Assembly: GCA_026936325.1 (NCBI GenBank)
Contig: JAPTHN010000106.1
Coordinates: 558,001 to 622,000, forward strand
DNA length: 64,000 nt
Origin: Platynereis dumerilii
Taxonomy: Eukaryota; Annelida; Polychaeta; Phyllodocida; Nereididae
Direction: 5' to 3'
Shown: piece by piece, positions 1 to 10,828 of the stretch
How positions within the stretch are numbered: position 1 is the stretch's first letter
Layout: each line of letters starts with the position of its first letter
Notes under the pieces: generated by a model
What the model was told of the DNA's origin: nothing
Databases searched by the model: none
Seen by the model: only the letters and a program-made list of their open reading frames with translations
Program-made: the position numbers and the translations under genes

Positions 1-214
1 AATAAAATAGTTTAACCTACCCTGGTTGGGCTGACTTCTCTTACAAGTTGAATGACACAACATTTGTCCAACAGTGTTCTCTTGCAATTAAGTCTCCTCT
101 CCAATGAAGCATGCATGAGTGAGCAGCATGGCCTACTTGGTGCTGATCCTCTCTGGACTGAGAGGCACCAGGTGGGTTGCTATCACTATAAGTGTGCAGG
201 GAATCTTGACCATT

Positions 215-1799
215 ACTACAATTACTCTGTCAATTAGTTCAAGTGTAGCATATTCAGTGCAGTGGTTCTTTCTGAAGCCGTATTGGCTGTCATAGAGTAA
301 ATTTGTATTGACAAGATATTTGTATAGTTAGTTGTAGATAATCTTCTCAAAGACCTTTGACACACTGGGTAAAACTGAAACTGGTCTGTAGTTACAGAGT
401 AAACTGTTTTCTCCCTTTTTGTATATTGGGGAAATTTTAGCAATTTTAAGTAATGTAGGAAATTTGCCGGTTGTGATCATCTGGTTAATTATCAAAGTTA
501 GTGCACCTGTAAGTTCACATTTTACATATTTAAGTAACTTATTTGACATCTTGTCTATGCCTTGACTTGTCTTGGGTTTCAAGTTGTCAATTACTTTTAT
601 AACGGCTTCTTCATTTACACTTTCAAAACTGAAAAGACTCGTAGCCTGTATGTTACTAAAGTATTGTTGAAAAGTTCTTCCAATTGGTTGATTAATGCTT
701 TCTGCTAGTTTGGGTCCAATTTCCACAAAGTATTTGTTAAATTCATTCGCAATTATGTTTTTATTACCTATAAGACTGTCATTTATTCTAAATTGTTTTG
801 GAAAGTCACTTTTATTATTTGTTCGATTTAATATTTCATTAATTGTCTTCCAAGTATTAGAGATGTCATTTTTAAAGTTTTTAAAACGTTTCTGAAAGTA
901 GTCTTGCTTAGCTTGACGTATGCATTGTTTCAGTATTCGATTATAAGTACATAAGTTAAGTTTTCTCGCATTATAGTTTACATCACTTTCCGAAGTTGCT
1001 TTTAGTTTGCGATAGAGTTTATCTCTAAAGGAAATTGACTTTATTATACCGAAAGATATCCAATTTGATTTTTTATGTTTATGTCTGTTAAATCTAACAA
1101 TTTTGACAGGAAAGTGTTTGTTGACAAGGGAGCTTAAAATATCATTAAATTTCTGATAGCTTTCATTAACATTTGTTCCAACTACTTGCTGCAGAGCATT
1201 TGCAACCTGTAAAGTTCTTAAATCTTCTTTAAAGTTGGCAAAACTATTTTTATGACCAGAATTTACTTTTATATGTTTAATTTTTGGATTTGAATAGCTT
1301 AAGTAATCTAAAGTTAAGAAATATGGGAGATGATCAGAAATTTGATGCATTAACACTCCAGCTGTCGTAGAGGAGTAGTTTTGTGATATTTTTATAAAGA
1401 AATTGTCAATTAGGGTTCCACTGTTTTGAGTAAGGCGAGTAGGTACAGTTATTTTTGGGATATAACTGTTAGCAATCATGTTTTCAAGAAAATTATTTAT
1501 ATGATTATTCTCCCTAAATTTCAGTAAGTTAATATTAAAATCTCCCGTAATTATCACATGCTTATCATTTTGAAATTGATTCAAGTAGTTAGTTAATTCA
1601 TCAGAAAAGGTAGTAATATTCTCTATTGTGTTCCATGGAGGATGATAGAGGTTACCAATAACAAATTGTATAGTTTCATTGTTATTATTTTCAAAATAAA
1701 TTTTTAGAAATTGACCATCCCAAATATTTGATACAGGGGCATCTATTACCTTGAAGTTGAAATTTTCCTTTACGTAAATAGCTAGACCACTATGTGCAC
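215..1799 (-). mobile_element. Jockey-like non-LTR retrotransposon (LINE), truncated at both ends
   Basis: A minus-strand reading frame encodes the C-terminal part of an apurinic-type endonuclease followed by the start of a reverse transcriptase. The 5' end stops abruptly near 1799, where an unrelated repeat begins, so the N-terminus of the endonuclease is missing. The 3' end is lost near 215-230, before the catalytic YADD box would appear. The residue pattern after the stop codon (DSQYGFRKNHCTEYATLELI) is typical of the jockey/CR1 group. The exact clade is not assigned. No poly-A tail or target duplication was seen. Confidence 0.85.
328..1797 (-). pseudogene. LINE endonuclease/reverse transcriptase fragment
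   Basis: The frame is open for about 489 codons from the truncated 5' end, so the first methionine (near 1584) is not the natural start. Endonuclease marks are HSGLAIYVKE and GNLYHPPW upstream of that methionine, then TGDFNINLL, GTLIDNFF and SDHLPYF. Reverse transcriptase marks are KTSQGIDKMSNKLL, ISPIYKKGE and NYRPVSVLPSVSKVFEKIIYN. A TAA stop at 328-330 stands where this family usually has Gln. The same frame then continues as LYKYLVNTNLLYDSQYGFRK down to about 230. With only one in-frame stop in roughly 520 codons, the copy is not very old. It cannot move by itself because both ends are missing. Confidence 0.85.
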
Positions 1800-2130
1800 T
1801 GCATACATCAAGTCTACCTTGGAATATGGTTGATGCCAGGGTGCTCTATTATCTGCTATTGGGGCAGACAGGTGCCTGAGGAAATTTCATCAACTGTATA
1901 ATAGGTGTGTCGCTGGGCTCTGCAATGCCCCCCTGACTATCCCAGACCCAGAACAGGGTCTGATGGGAAGGCAAGGGGGTGAAATTGCTCCCGCTGGGAA
2001 CTCATTGCTTCTTCCCTACAGACCTCGCACCTTTGGGAAATCAAAAAAGCCTTGTTGCTATGGTTACTGATGCCTCTCATATTCTCACCTTCCAATTTTC
2101 ACACCATGCTGTCAGTTGGATTAAAGAACG
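1800..2130 (+). repeat. Dispersed repeat R1, part A, copy 1
   Basis: About 330 bases that recur in the opposite orientation at 5558-5906 with high identity. Shared landmarks include GCATACATCAAGTCT at the outer end, CAGGGTCTGATGGGAAGG and GCAAGGGGGTGAAATTGCTC. The junction with the LINE is sharp at 1799/1800. Translation of this strand gives a conserved run GADRCLRKFHQLYNRCVAGL in both copies, which could be a decayed LINE coding end, but I cannot place it in a family. Confidence 0.75.
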
Positions 2131-2851
2131 GATGAACATACACTATTATTTCAACATGCCATACTCAAGTGCAGGGCCTGAAATGATTAGCACCATACTG
2201 AGCAGTCTTTTTCTGGTCATGATCAAATTGTCATACAATCAGGAGGTGTCAACAAGAGTTGATACTTAAGAGGTAGTTTTTCTACGATTGAGGCCTTTCA
2301 CAATACACCACCATCTTACATTTTGTCAGCAACTTTTTTCTTGCCGAATATGTTCTCAAAATTTGGAAATATTGCATAACAATTTTGACCGGCTAAAAAT
2401 TGTTTAAGTCTGGATTTCAACACGTAAAGTTGAATAACCTTTTCATCAATCCTCATTTTTCCCTTAGATATCATACCGTCTTCCTCTGTCATAGATTTAG
2501 TGTCACAGTATCTTTCTCGGTGTTTACTATCTAAATTTTAACTGACATGTTACTCTTAGTGACAGGAGAAGAGTTAGTGGGTTAATATCTAATAGGTGGT
2601 AACAGGTGCTTGTAGTAAAATATAGGATCTAAGCCCGAGAAGATATTACAATACCAAGAAACATTACGTATGTCGTTGAGTGGATGAAACATGCTTGGGG
2701 CATAATTCATGAAGCCTCATGAAAGAGTTACCTACAGTGTTTGGTATATCAAAGGTGACAACTTTTAAGATACAGACACCAAAAACCTTACTGAAAACCA
2801 TAGGGTTCTATCATCACATGTAACATCTCCTTTATGTATATCTATAACATG
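2131..2851. other. Unassigned spacer between R1 parts A and B
   Basis: No gene, repeat partner inside the window or RNA was recognised here. It may be the internal part of repeat R1, because the second copy has parts A and B nearly touching. Confidence 0.4.
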
Positions 2852-3028
2852 GGTTAATACCCTGAAATTATGTATGGGATGCTGAAAAGGGGATGGAAGA
2901 AAAATGATCTTCCAAAGAGAAAAATGAGCAGCTAAAAGTACACATTATAAAGTGTAGTCTAGTCATTTAAGCAAAGTTAAACTCCCCTGAGGGATATGAA
3001 TAATCAATTTCATCTTTCAACAATATAC
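2852..3028 (+). repeat. Dispersed repeat R1, part B, copy 1
   Basis: This stretch recurs in the same orientation at 5932-6097 with only a few differences. Shared landmarks include CCTGAAATTATGTATGG, GAAAAATGATCTTCC and GTGTAGTCTAGTCATTTAAG. Its orientation relative to part A differs between the two copies. Confidence 0.8.
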
Positions 3029-3202
3029 AAGACCCGGATTGGCTTCATACAGCCAAATGCATGTATACTCAGTTATTCTTCTCTATACCAGCAATGAACA
3101 CAGAAAAGAGATGGCATGTACTCACTATATCCCTATTTAATTGAAGCAAGATAAAGGCGTGTTTTAAAACCTTGAACAGTTTAATCCAGGCACTGATGCT
3201 AA

Positions 3203-3383
3203 CACTGTAAAATTTGAATTTTGAGTTTGCTAGAACGATAGAGTGAGATGGTTGCACAATTCCACTGAGCTAACATAGCTTCTTGTTTCAGTTACAATGT
3301 TGTTCAATGGAGACAGCTAAAAAAATAGTGCAACCATCTCACTTAATCATTTAAGCCTGCTCCAACCATCAGATTTTGCAGTG
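3203..3383. mobile_element. Hairpin MITE family H, copy 1 (diverged)
   Basis: First of five copies of a near-palindromic ~190-base family. Both halves carry GATGGTTGCACAATTCC-type sequence in opposite orientation. The ends are CACTGTAAA and a diverged TTTGCAGTG. The right half has lost much of its match, so this is an old copy. It has no coding capacity. Confidence 0.8.
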
Positions 3384-3399
3384 CCGGTGTTTCAGTTTA

Positions 3400-4020
3400 C
3401 AAATCAGCTTTATTGATTACTGATTACTATATTTGCCTCTTTTACAAATTATCTTATTCAAGGAGTTAATTTAAGTCATTTGTTGTAGGATATTTTGCCT
3501 TTAAATGCTGTACTTTTGGTTATATTGCTGTGTTTTTAAGCCTTGAAAGCTGTGGATCTTGTGGCAAGCGTAATTCATAGTCCGCCATGAGTTGTGGCAG
3601 GCAGGTACATTATTAAAATGGCTGCCGGTTGGCCCCCTGGCAGCGTTATGAAGATCCCCAGGGAGCATTTAGGGTATTTAATATTAATGAAGACATCACT
3701 GAAGGCTCCCTTGTATGCCAGCTAAACTAAGAATGATTACTCCTAGTTCATTAACATCAATTACGACCGTCTTTTCTTATCAATTTCGCAATAATTTCCC
3801 ACCTCAATTGTGTGCATATATGCGAAAACGCTACGGTATGCACACCCTTCAATATCTGCCTCATTCCGGCATTCTCGGTTCATTAACATCACAATACATT
3901 ATAGGAAATACCCCTACCCACAATGCCCTGTGACACGTGACCTTCCATTAATGACGTAGAATTCTTAATGTGTCATGTGACCATCCTAAATTGCTATTAC
4001 CTTATTGTTGCCTGTCCAAA
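3400..4020. other. No recognised feature
   Basis: Single-copy sequence within this window. Two small repeats of 'GTTCATTAACATCA' occur at 3747-3760 and 3878-3891, but they do not define a longer unit. No exon-like frame with splice sites was identified. Confidence 0.4.
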
Positions 4021-4021
4021 C

Positions 4022-4061
4022 TGACCCGGCTGATCTGGTATACCCCAGATCAGCCGGGTCA
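4022..4061. repeat. Perfect 17-bp inverted repeat (hairpin)
   Basis: The arms TGACCCGGCTGATCTGG and its exact reverse complement are separated by six bases (4039-4044). The hairpin lies just beyond the 3' side of a minus-strand SINE-A copy. A related string (GCTGATCCGGGGTATGCCAG) lies just beyond a plus-strand SINE-A copy at about 16752. This suggests it belongs to the tail of a SINE-A subfamily or to its usual target. Confidence 0.75.
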
Positions 4062-4077
4062 GCTCGACCACCATCTT

Positions 4078-4272
4078 TTGCGGATTGCCGTATGATGATG
4101 AGATGAGAAGACTGAGAGTCTGCAACATATCTTTTTAATTCAGGGATGCCCAGGGTCTTTCAGTTGCCCCAGCACAGAATACTGGATACAACCCGCCTAC
4201 ATTTAATTCCCATTGAACCCACGCCCTCAAAGCCAGTGGAAAAGCGTTTCCAGCCATTAGGCCACAGGGGAA
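4078..4272 (-). mobile_element. SINE-A, tRNA-derived, minus strand, internally deleted
   Basis: Matches the full-length SINE-A at 26484-26781 over its body: TATGATGATGAGATGAGAAG, CAGGGATGCCCAGGGTCTTT and ACTGGATACAACCCGCCT. The tRNA-like head (GAACCCACGCCCTC, then CCATTAGGCCAC, read on the plus strand) is present but shortened between body and B box. Too damaged for transcription by Pol III to be likely. Confidence 0.85.
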
Positions 4273-4291
4273 GTATCATTGTCTGTGCTTA

Positions 4292-4440
4292 GCAATTAAG
4301 ATATCCAATACATGAGGTAAATGTGTAACATGTTGAGGACTCCTGCTCTCTCTTCCTTGCATTTCATCAATCCATCCTATTGGAGCACCCACTGGGCTTA
4401 GAGGATTGCACAAACCATATCTATCCATCTATCTATTAAT
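4292..4440 (+). mobile_element. SINE-C, 3' part, ending in a TCTA-type tail
   Basis: Matches the 3' half of the SINE-C copy at 47929-48263: ATGAGGTAAATGTGTAACAT, GTTGAGGACT..., then CTGGGCTTAGAGGATTGCAC and a short (ATCT)n tail. The tRNA-like head is absent, as expected of a 5'-truncated copy. Confidence 0.8.
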
Positions 4441-5557
4441 CTCTATAACTGCCAATTGAAGAATAATCCGATGTAGAAGATAGAAGAAATAAGTTTGTTT
4501 TCCAGATTTCACATAATATTATAATGTTTGGATAAGCCAAGCAGTTATAGCTTCAAAGATACAGAGTATTGCTATCAATCTACCTATACTGCATGGACAC
4601 TGCAAACTACAATATTCTGCATTCAGTGTACACATATTACAACAAGGGCGGCAGGCTATCTTTTGTTATAAAACTTTCAATAAAACCTGTTGGTTGGAGC
4701 AGTGCACTTTTGAAAGCAAAACATGCCACAGAGGCCTTCTATGTACAATGGCTGGCAATCAAAGGGCGTAGTGTTGGCTTTTTCCATAAATATTCATGAA
4801 ATTTGCAAACTGCCTGACCCCATTTTGGGCCTGTGGGGTTTTCCCTATTCCTCCCGGTACTATGAATTCAACCTCTCTCCTTTTTATGACAATTGTGGTC
4901 GGCCAAATGCAACATACACACATGTGGACTAACCCATGAGCTGTGTGATCCCGCGACTTCATTGAGCTCTTTGCGCTTTAGCTAGATTTTTCACTAGGAG
5001 TCAGTTGATACCAGAAATTAGATAGCACATACTGCCATGAAATATCTCTCTACTAGTCTCTAGTGCTTTTAGGTATCAGTATATCACAATGAAATGTTAA
5101 TTGTACATTTTGGTACATTAAGGACAGTATTGCATTACGTGGCATTGGCAGCACATTATCTGTCAGATTGTGTCTATCCAATACCCATCTATCAAGTTAT
5201 TTCTCGCTAATGTATCTAGCCTTCTGCATATAGGTATACACAGTATTACATACAGTGCAGCCCAAAGGATTTTTCCAAAATCTCACACAGCACACCCAAG
5301 GAATCTGAAGTGACGGAGTCAGGAAGATTCTATAGAGAGAGTTAATTGAAATTTATTTGGTCATACCAAATGCCTTTCATCTATCAATAGCCTTATCCTT
5401 CTCATCTGATTATCCTTTCTGATCTGTCAATATATAAAATCCATGCAAAAAGATGAGAAAGGTCATTCAACTACTTGTGATAAAACAATTCCAATAATTT
5501 TTTACAACACATACATGTGCAATGAAAAGAGAAATACAGTATATCAAAATTGTTCCA
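4441..5557. other. No recognised feature
   Basis: AT-rich unique sequence in this window. The short open frames here lack splice-site context, domain signals or a repeat partner. Confidence 0.4.
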
Positions 5558-5906
5558 TGCTCCAAGTCTTAATTTCAATGTTAATCCTGCTGACAGAATG
5601 GTGTGAAAATTGGAAGGGGAGAGAACAAGAGGCATCAGTAACCATAGCAACAAGGCTTTTTTGATTTCCCAAAGGTGGGAGGTCTGTAGGGAAGAAGCAA
5701 TGAGTTCCCAGCGGGAGCAATTTCACCCCCTTGCCTTCCCATCAGACCCTGTTCTGGGCCTGGGATAGTCAGGGGAGTATAGCAGAGCCCAGCGACACAC
5801 CTATTATACAGTTGATGAAATTTCCTCAGGCACCTGTCTGCCCCAATATCGGATAATAGAGCACCCTGGCATCAACCTTATTCCAAGGCAGACTTGATGT
5901 ATGCCC
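5558..5906 (-). repeat. Dispersed repeat R1, part A, copy 2 (inverted)
   Basis: Reverse-complement copy of 1800-2130. It lies only about 26 bases from part B of the same family, whereas in copy 1 the two parts are about 720 bases apart and in the same orientation. The family has therefore been rearranged or has inverted internal structure. Confidence 0.8.
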
Positions 5907-5931
5907 TTCAAGAGTTATGGACCTAGTTTCT

Positions 5932-6097
5932 TTTACCCTGAAATTATGTATGGAATGCTGAAAAGGGGATGGAAGAAAAATGATCTTCCAAAGAGAAAAA
6001 TGAGCAGCTAAAAATACACATTATAAAGTGTAGTCTAGTCATTTAAGCAAAGTAAAACTCCCCCGAGGGATATCAATAATCAATTTCATCTTTCACC
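5932..6097 (+). repeat. Dispersed repeat R1, part B, copy 2
   Basis: Direct copy of 2852-3028, with a handful of base changes and one short difference near GCAAAGT(T)AAAACTCCC. Confidence 0.8.
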
Positions 6098-6236
6098 GTG
6101 GATGTTCTTCTCCTCTCATATCTTCCATTTGTCTTGAAGGCTCCACCTTTATATCTTTTCATATTTTCTTGCCTCCTTTCTGAACTGTCCTGTTTTCCCT
6201 TTTTCCTGCTCCTAATCTCCATTTTGCTATAAATTT

Positions 6237-7262
6237 TCATTGTTTTCTTTCTTTTTCTTCTCCACTACTCCTCTTTCTCCCTCTCCCCGTTGCTTCACTT
6301 TTTTCTCCTCTTCTTCTCCTTTCCCTGCTCTTCCTCCAATTCTTCTGCATCCTCTCTGTTTTCCTTTTCATTCTTTTTTTTAAACTATTCCTTTTCTGTT
6401 TTCTTCTTTCTTCCTTTTCTGTCTTCCTTCCTCCTTTTTCCTTTTCTGTCCTCCTTGTCCTTCCTCCTCCTCCTTCTTCCTCCTCCTCCCTCCTCCTCCT
6501 TCCTCCTCCTCCCTCCTCCTCCCTCCTCCTCCTTCCTCCTCCTCCTCCTTCCTCCTCCTCCTTCCTCCTCCTCCTTCCTCCTCCTCCTTCCTCCTCCTCC
6601 TTCCTCCTCCTCCTCCTTCCTCCTCCTCCTTCCTCCTCCTCCTTCCTCCTCCTCCTTCCTCCTGCTTCATCTTCCTCCTTCATCTTCCTCCTCCTCCTTC
6701 CTCCTCCTCCTTCCTCCTCCTCCTTCCTCCTCCTCCTTCCTCCTTCCCCTCCTCCTCCTCCTCCTTCCTCCTCCTCCTTCCTCCTCTTTCTCCTCCTCCT
6801 TCCTCCTCTTCCTCCTCCTCCTTCCTCCTCCCCTCCTTCCTCCTCCCGTCCTTCCTCCTCCTCCCTCCTCCCCTCCTCCTCCTCCTCCTCCTCCTTCCTC
6901 CTCCTTCCTCCTCCTTCCTCCTCCTTCCTCCTCCTCCTTCCTCCTCCTTCCTCCTCCTTCCTCCTCCTTCCTCCTCCTTCCTATTCCTCCTTCATCTTCC
7001 TCCTTCCTCCTCCTCCTTCCTCCTCCTCCTTCCTCCTCCTCCTTCCTCCTCCTCCTTCCTCCTCCTCCCTCCTCCTCCTTCCTCCTCCTCCTTCCTCCTC
7101 CTTCATATTCCTCCTTCATCTTCCTCCTTCATCTTCCTCCTTCCTCCTCCTCCTTCCTCCTCCTCCTTCCTCCTCCTCCTCCTTCCTCCTCCTTCCCCTT
7201 CCTCCTCCTCCTCCTCCTCCTCCTCCTCCTCCTCCTCCTCCTCCTCCTCCTCCTCCTCCTTC
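6237..7262. repeat. Long polypyrimidine tract, (TCC)n/(TTCC)n
   Basis: From about 6237 the plus strand is C/T-rich. From about 6460 to 7262 it is almost wholly built of CCT, TCCTCC and TTCCTCC units, ending in a pure (TCC)n run at about 7197-7262. The long open frames on both strands (Ser/Pro/Leu-rich one way, Glu/Gly/Arg-rich the other) are products of the repeat, not genes. A homopurine-homopyrimidine tract of this length can form triplex (H-DNA) structures; that is known chemistry, not evidence of use here. Confidence 0.95.
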
Positions 7263-8510
7263 TCAATATCCACTGTAATAGCACAGTAGCTTACACCAAC
7301 AACATAATGTCTTGCAATGGGCTATTTCTTCTTTACTTATCTAACACATTGCTCCCTACAAGAACTCAACAGATTTTTGTATTCTTCTCTGCATCAAAGA
7401 TATGGAACTTTTTAATGTTATATTCATTTTGTATTTATATTTTGGTTTTAATCTCTAAAATGTTTTGGCATACTAATCGTTTTATGAAGTTTTTATCAAA
7501 GAAAACTGGAGATAATCTAAGAGCCATCAGTTTGATGAATGGGAATTCAGACAAAGTGTGACATGTACTGTATTAGCTGATTAGAGTTGCAAACTCCTTT
7601 TTCATATCACTGGAGAATGAGTGTGGCATTTACAAATACAATGTATATTTCATTTGACTGGTACATACACTTTTGCTTGGGACATAACTTCTCCTTGTTG
7701 GTTTCAGTTGTGAAAAATAAAATAAAGTTGACCCTCAGTCGGATAAAGATGTGGAGTTCTGTCATTTAGAATGTCTTCGATATTACGATACAACCAGTTC
7801 AAAATACATGTATATTAGACATGGAAAGAGGAATTTTCCTAAATATGCCTGGTTTTAGTGTGCAACAAGAATGTGTAGTTTGTAAATGCAAAATTTTGTT
7901 CTATTCTCGGAGTCTCTTTAAAAAAAGTCAAAACTGCAAAGAGTTCTCATAAATCATACACCCATAACTGCATGTAAAACGTACAAATATGTACCCTTTG
8001 ATAAAAGGGTTTATTGTTATTTTGCATGTTAAAAGAGGAGCAAAAACTGCGGAAGAGAAACAAAAGTACTTGTCAGTCACTTTTCATAATCATTTTAAGC
8101 TTGAGAGATAGAAGATAGAGAGGAGCCATCAACATGGTTCATCTTTCCTTGAACCTCATCTGTCATTCATTTCACTGTACAGTTTAGAGACAACGTGAAT
8201 GACAATCAATCACTTAAGATAAGATATTCTACCTTTAATGGATTTCAAGTCTTTTTGCAGAACTGAAATGTGCATACTTTAAGGAAGGTACAACCAAAAG
8301 TAAAACTTAAAACTTCTCAAATATGAATGTTTGTTCCTTTGCAGTGTCAAGCTGTCAGCATAACAAGAATCCGCGGATTCAAAACCGACCTAGCGCAAAA
8401 TTGAAGGTGCCATTGCTTAAACCACTGAGCAACTGATACTGGAAGATAGGAGAAATAGTTGATTGGAAGATGGTAGAATCAAATGCAGTTTGAACAGATT
8501 TAAAAAAAAA
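7263..8510. other. No recognised feature
   Basis: Unique AT-rich sequence. The frame that runs out of the pyrimidine tract to 7561 continues only by chance and shows no domain. Confidence 0.4.
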
Positions 8511-8516
8511 AAGGAA

Positions 8517-9550
8517 AGATGGCTGCCAAAATGGGCCCCATCTTGGATTTCTCTATATGTTCCTCATCCATACCCACAGGCCAATACCTGTACCAAATTT
8601 CATAACTGTAAGTGAAATATTAAGGTCACAATTTATCAGTTCAAGAATGACGAAAGATTGCTGCCACAAAGAGGCTGCCATCTTTGATTTCTCAGCATGT
8701 TCTCGACTGATACCCACAGCCCCATATCTGTACCACATTTCATAACTCTTAAGCGAAATATTGAGGTCAAAATGGGCAGTTAAAGAAATGAAGAAAGATG
8801 GCTGCCAAAATGGCCGCCATCTTGGATTTCTCAAATGTTCCTCATCCATACCTATAGGCCAATACCTGTACCAAATTTCATAACTGTAAGTGAAATATTA
8901 AGGTCACAATGGGCAGTTCAAGAATGAAGAAAGACAGCTGCCAAAATGGCTGCCACAAGTGGCTGCCATCTTGGATTTCTCAACATGTTCCCGACTGATA
9001 CTCACAGCCCCATACTTGTTCCAAATTTCATAACTCTAAGCGAAATATTGAGGTCACAATGGGCAGTTCAAGAAATGAAAAAAGATGGCTGCCTAAATGG
9101 CTGCCATCTTGGATTTCTCAACTTTTTCCTGATCCATACCCACAGGGCACAGGTCCATACCTGTACCAAATTTCATAACTCTAAACAAAATATTGAGGTC
9201 ACAAGGAGTAGTTCAATAAATGAAAAAGATGGCTGCCAAAATGGCCACTACAAAATGGCCGCCATCTATGATTTCTCTACATGTTCCTCATCCATACCCA
9301 GAGTCCCATACCTGTACCAAATTTCATAACTGTTAGTGTTAGTGAAATATTAAGGTCACAATGGGCAGTTCAAAAATGAAGAAAGGTGGCTGCCAAATTG
9401 GCCGCCACAAAATGGCAGCCATCTTGGATTTCTTGACATGCCCCGATCCATGCCCATAGTACCATATCTGTACCAAATTTCATTACTCTAAGTTGAAAAC
9501 TAAGGGCACAAATGGACTTTTACACAATGTCATGTTGACAAGAAATGTGG
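8517..9550 (+). repeat. Tandem array with ~140-bp units in a two-unit higher-order pattern
   Basis: Seven units can be anchored on GCCATCTTGGATTTCT-like strings whose CATCT starts at 8539, 8679, 8818, 8967, 9105, 9263 and 9420 (spacing 138-158). Each unit has TACC(T)GTACCAAATTTCATAAC, then GAAATATT(A/G)AGGTCACAAT, then GGGCAGTTCA. Two unit types alternate at first: one with CCTCATCCATACC, one with CGACTGATACCCACAGCCC. Most spacers repeat AAGATGGCTGCCAAAATGG. Open frames across the array follow its periodicity and are not genes. Confidence 0.92.
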
Positions 9551-9912
9551 ACACATCACATGGACATGGTTTACATGAGTCCCCTTTCACTACCCACCCC
9601 CCTCTAATAACCGACGTTAGGTCAGTTAAAAAGGGATACACCTCTACCTGTCTACCAATATTTTAAGAACCTGTAAATTGACAACTATTAAAGACCTTTA
9701 TAAGATCATAGTAGCGCAGTTTGTCTACCAACATGAAACCAACTCTTCCTCAACCTTTTATAAATTATTTTCAGCCAATATGCCATAGAATAGACAATAA
9801 TTATTGTTCTTAAAATACTTTTTGTGATAGGCCCAAGCCTGATAAGCACAGTTTGCTTTCTGCCAAATTTCTGGGGTCCTTTAAGTTTCACTTAAAAATA
9901 AACATACATGCA

Positions 9913-9964
<52 letters not shown>
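9913..9964 (+). repeat. (TATC)n microsatellite, about 13 units
   Basis: Pure TATC run with no SINE body on either side, unlike several other tracts in the window. Confidence 0.95.
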
Positions 9965-9966
<2 letters not shown>

Positions 9967-10142
9967 ACTGTCCTTTCATAGCAACATTCTTTATGATGTG
10001 ATGTTCAACAACACAAATTCAAACTTTAATTAAGCCACATTTTTTAATCATTAAGAGTAGCCCCAGACCTGTGACCCTTCATTGTGTCCTGTTGGCACAA
10101 GCATTGGAGTCACTTTGGGGCTACATCAAGAGGTATTTATAT

Positions 10143-10564
10143 TAGGGCTATCACGATTACAGAATTTCAAAATCGATTAATCTATTGCCCAAAATCGAAT
10201 CGTAATCGATTAATCGCCGTTTTCCCGCCATTCTAGACACCGGGAGAAGTTCTGTTCCTTTCTACATCATCATCTTGAAGAATAGCTTGTACAGACTTGG
10301 GTATTCCATTGAAAATGCTAATTGCAATTAGGACCTCACACTTCTGTCTCTGTAATCTGCTTCAATCCAGTATAACCAATCCAATTAGCCAATCCAATTG
10401 ACAAATCCAGTTGCAATTCACTCTGAACATCTGGAATTTGACAGCCATACAAGTCTCCCAGATACAAATATAAAAATAACAGATTAATCGATTTTGGAAA
10501 CTGGAATCGATTTTTAACCAAAATCTAATCGGCGGCGATTAATCGGTTAATCGTTAGAGCCCTA
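10143..10564. mobile_element. hAT-type MITE, 422 bp, with 8-bp target duplication
   Basis: The ends are TAGGGCTATCACGATTA and the reverse complement of TAGGGCTCTAACGATTA. Subterminal runs of ATCGATTAATCG follow inside both ends. The element is flanked by a perfect 8-bp direct repeat ATTTATAT (10135-10142 and 10565-10572), the target size of hAT transposons. It has no transposase frame and so would need one supplied elsewhere. The perfect target duplication suggests fairly recent insertion. Confidence 0.93.
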
Positions 10565-10648
10565 ATTTATATAAGGCCACTCTCACTGGTGTCAGACCTA
10601 CCAAATTATCATAAAACTACTGGAAATCTTCTCAGCTATCTAAAATGG

Positions 10649-10706
10649 GGTCTACCGTGTCTGTAGACCATAGAAGTGTTAATTTAGTCATGCTTTGCAT
10701 GACTAA
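10649..10706. repeat. Twin perfect hairpins
   Basis: Two hairpins lie side by side: GGTCTAC/GTAGACC with a 7-base loop (10649-10669), and TTAGTCATGC/GCATGACTAA with a TTT loop (10684-10706). Just downstream the motif GTCCCG occurs five times in about 75 bases (10707-10780). The purpose is unknown; they may mark the end of an unrecognised element. Confidence 0.7.
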
Positions 10707-10828
10707 GTGCTGTCCCGGAGTGCTGTCCCGTTGTTTAGTTCGTACCGGCCGTCCCGCATCGTCCCGAGCGGCTGTCCCGGGTTTTAGGTTGCCCATTATT
10801 TATGGGATTGGGCCAGAAGTTGGTGATT

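Noticed and set aside
6290-7561. Long Ser/Pro/Leu-rich frame and the opposing Glu/Gly/Arg-rich frames
   Set aside because: They are translations of the (TCC)n tract and exist in several frames at once.
10684-10706. Helitron 3' terminal hairpin
   Set aside because: A stem is present but the required CTRR end just after the hairpin and a matching 5' TC end were not found.
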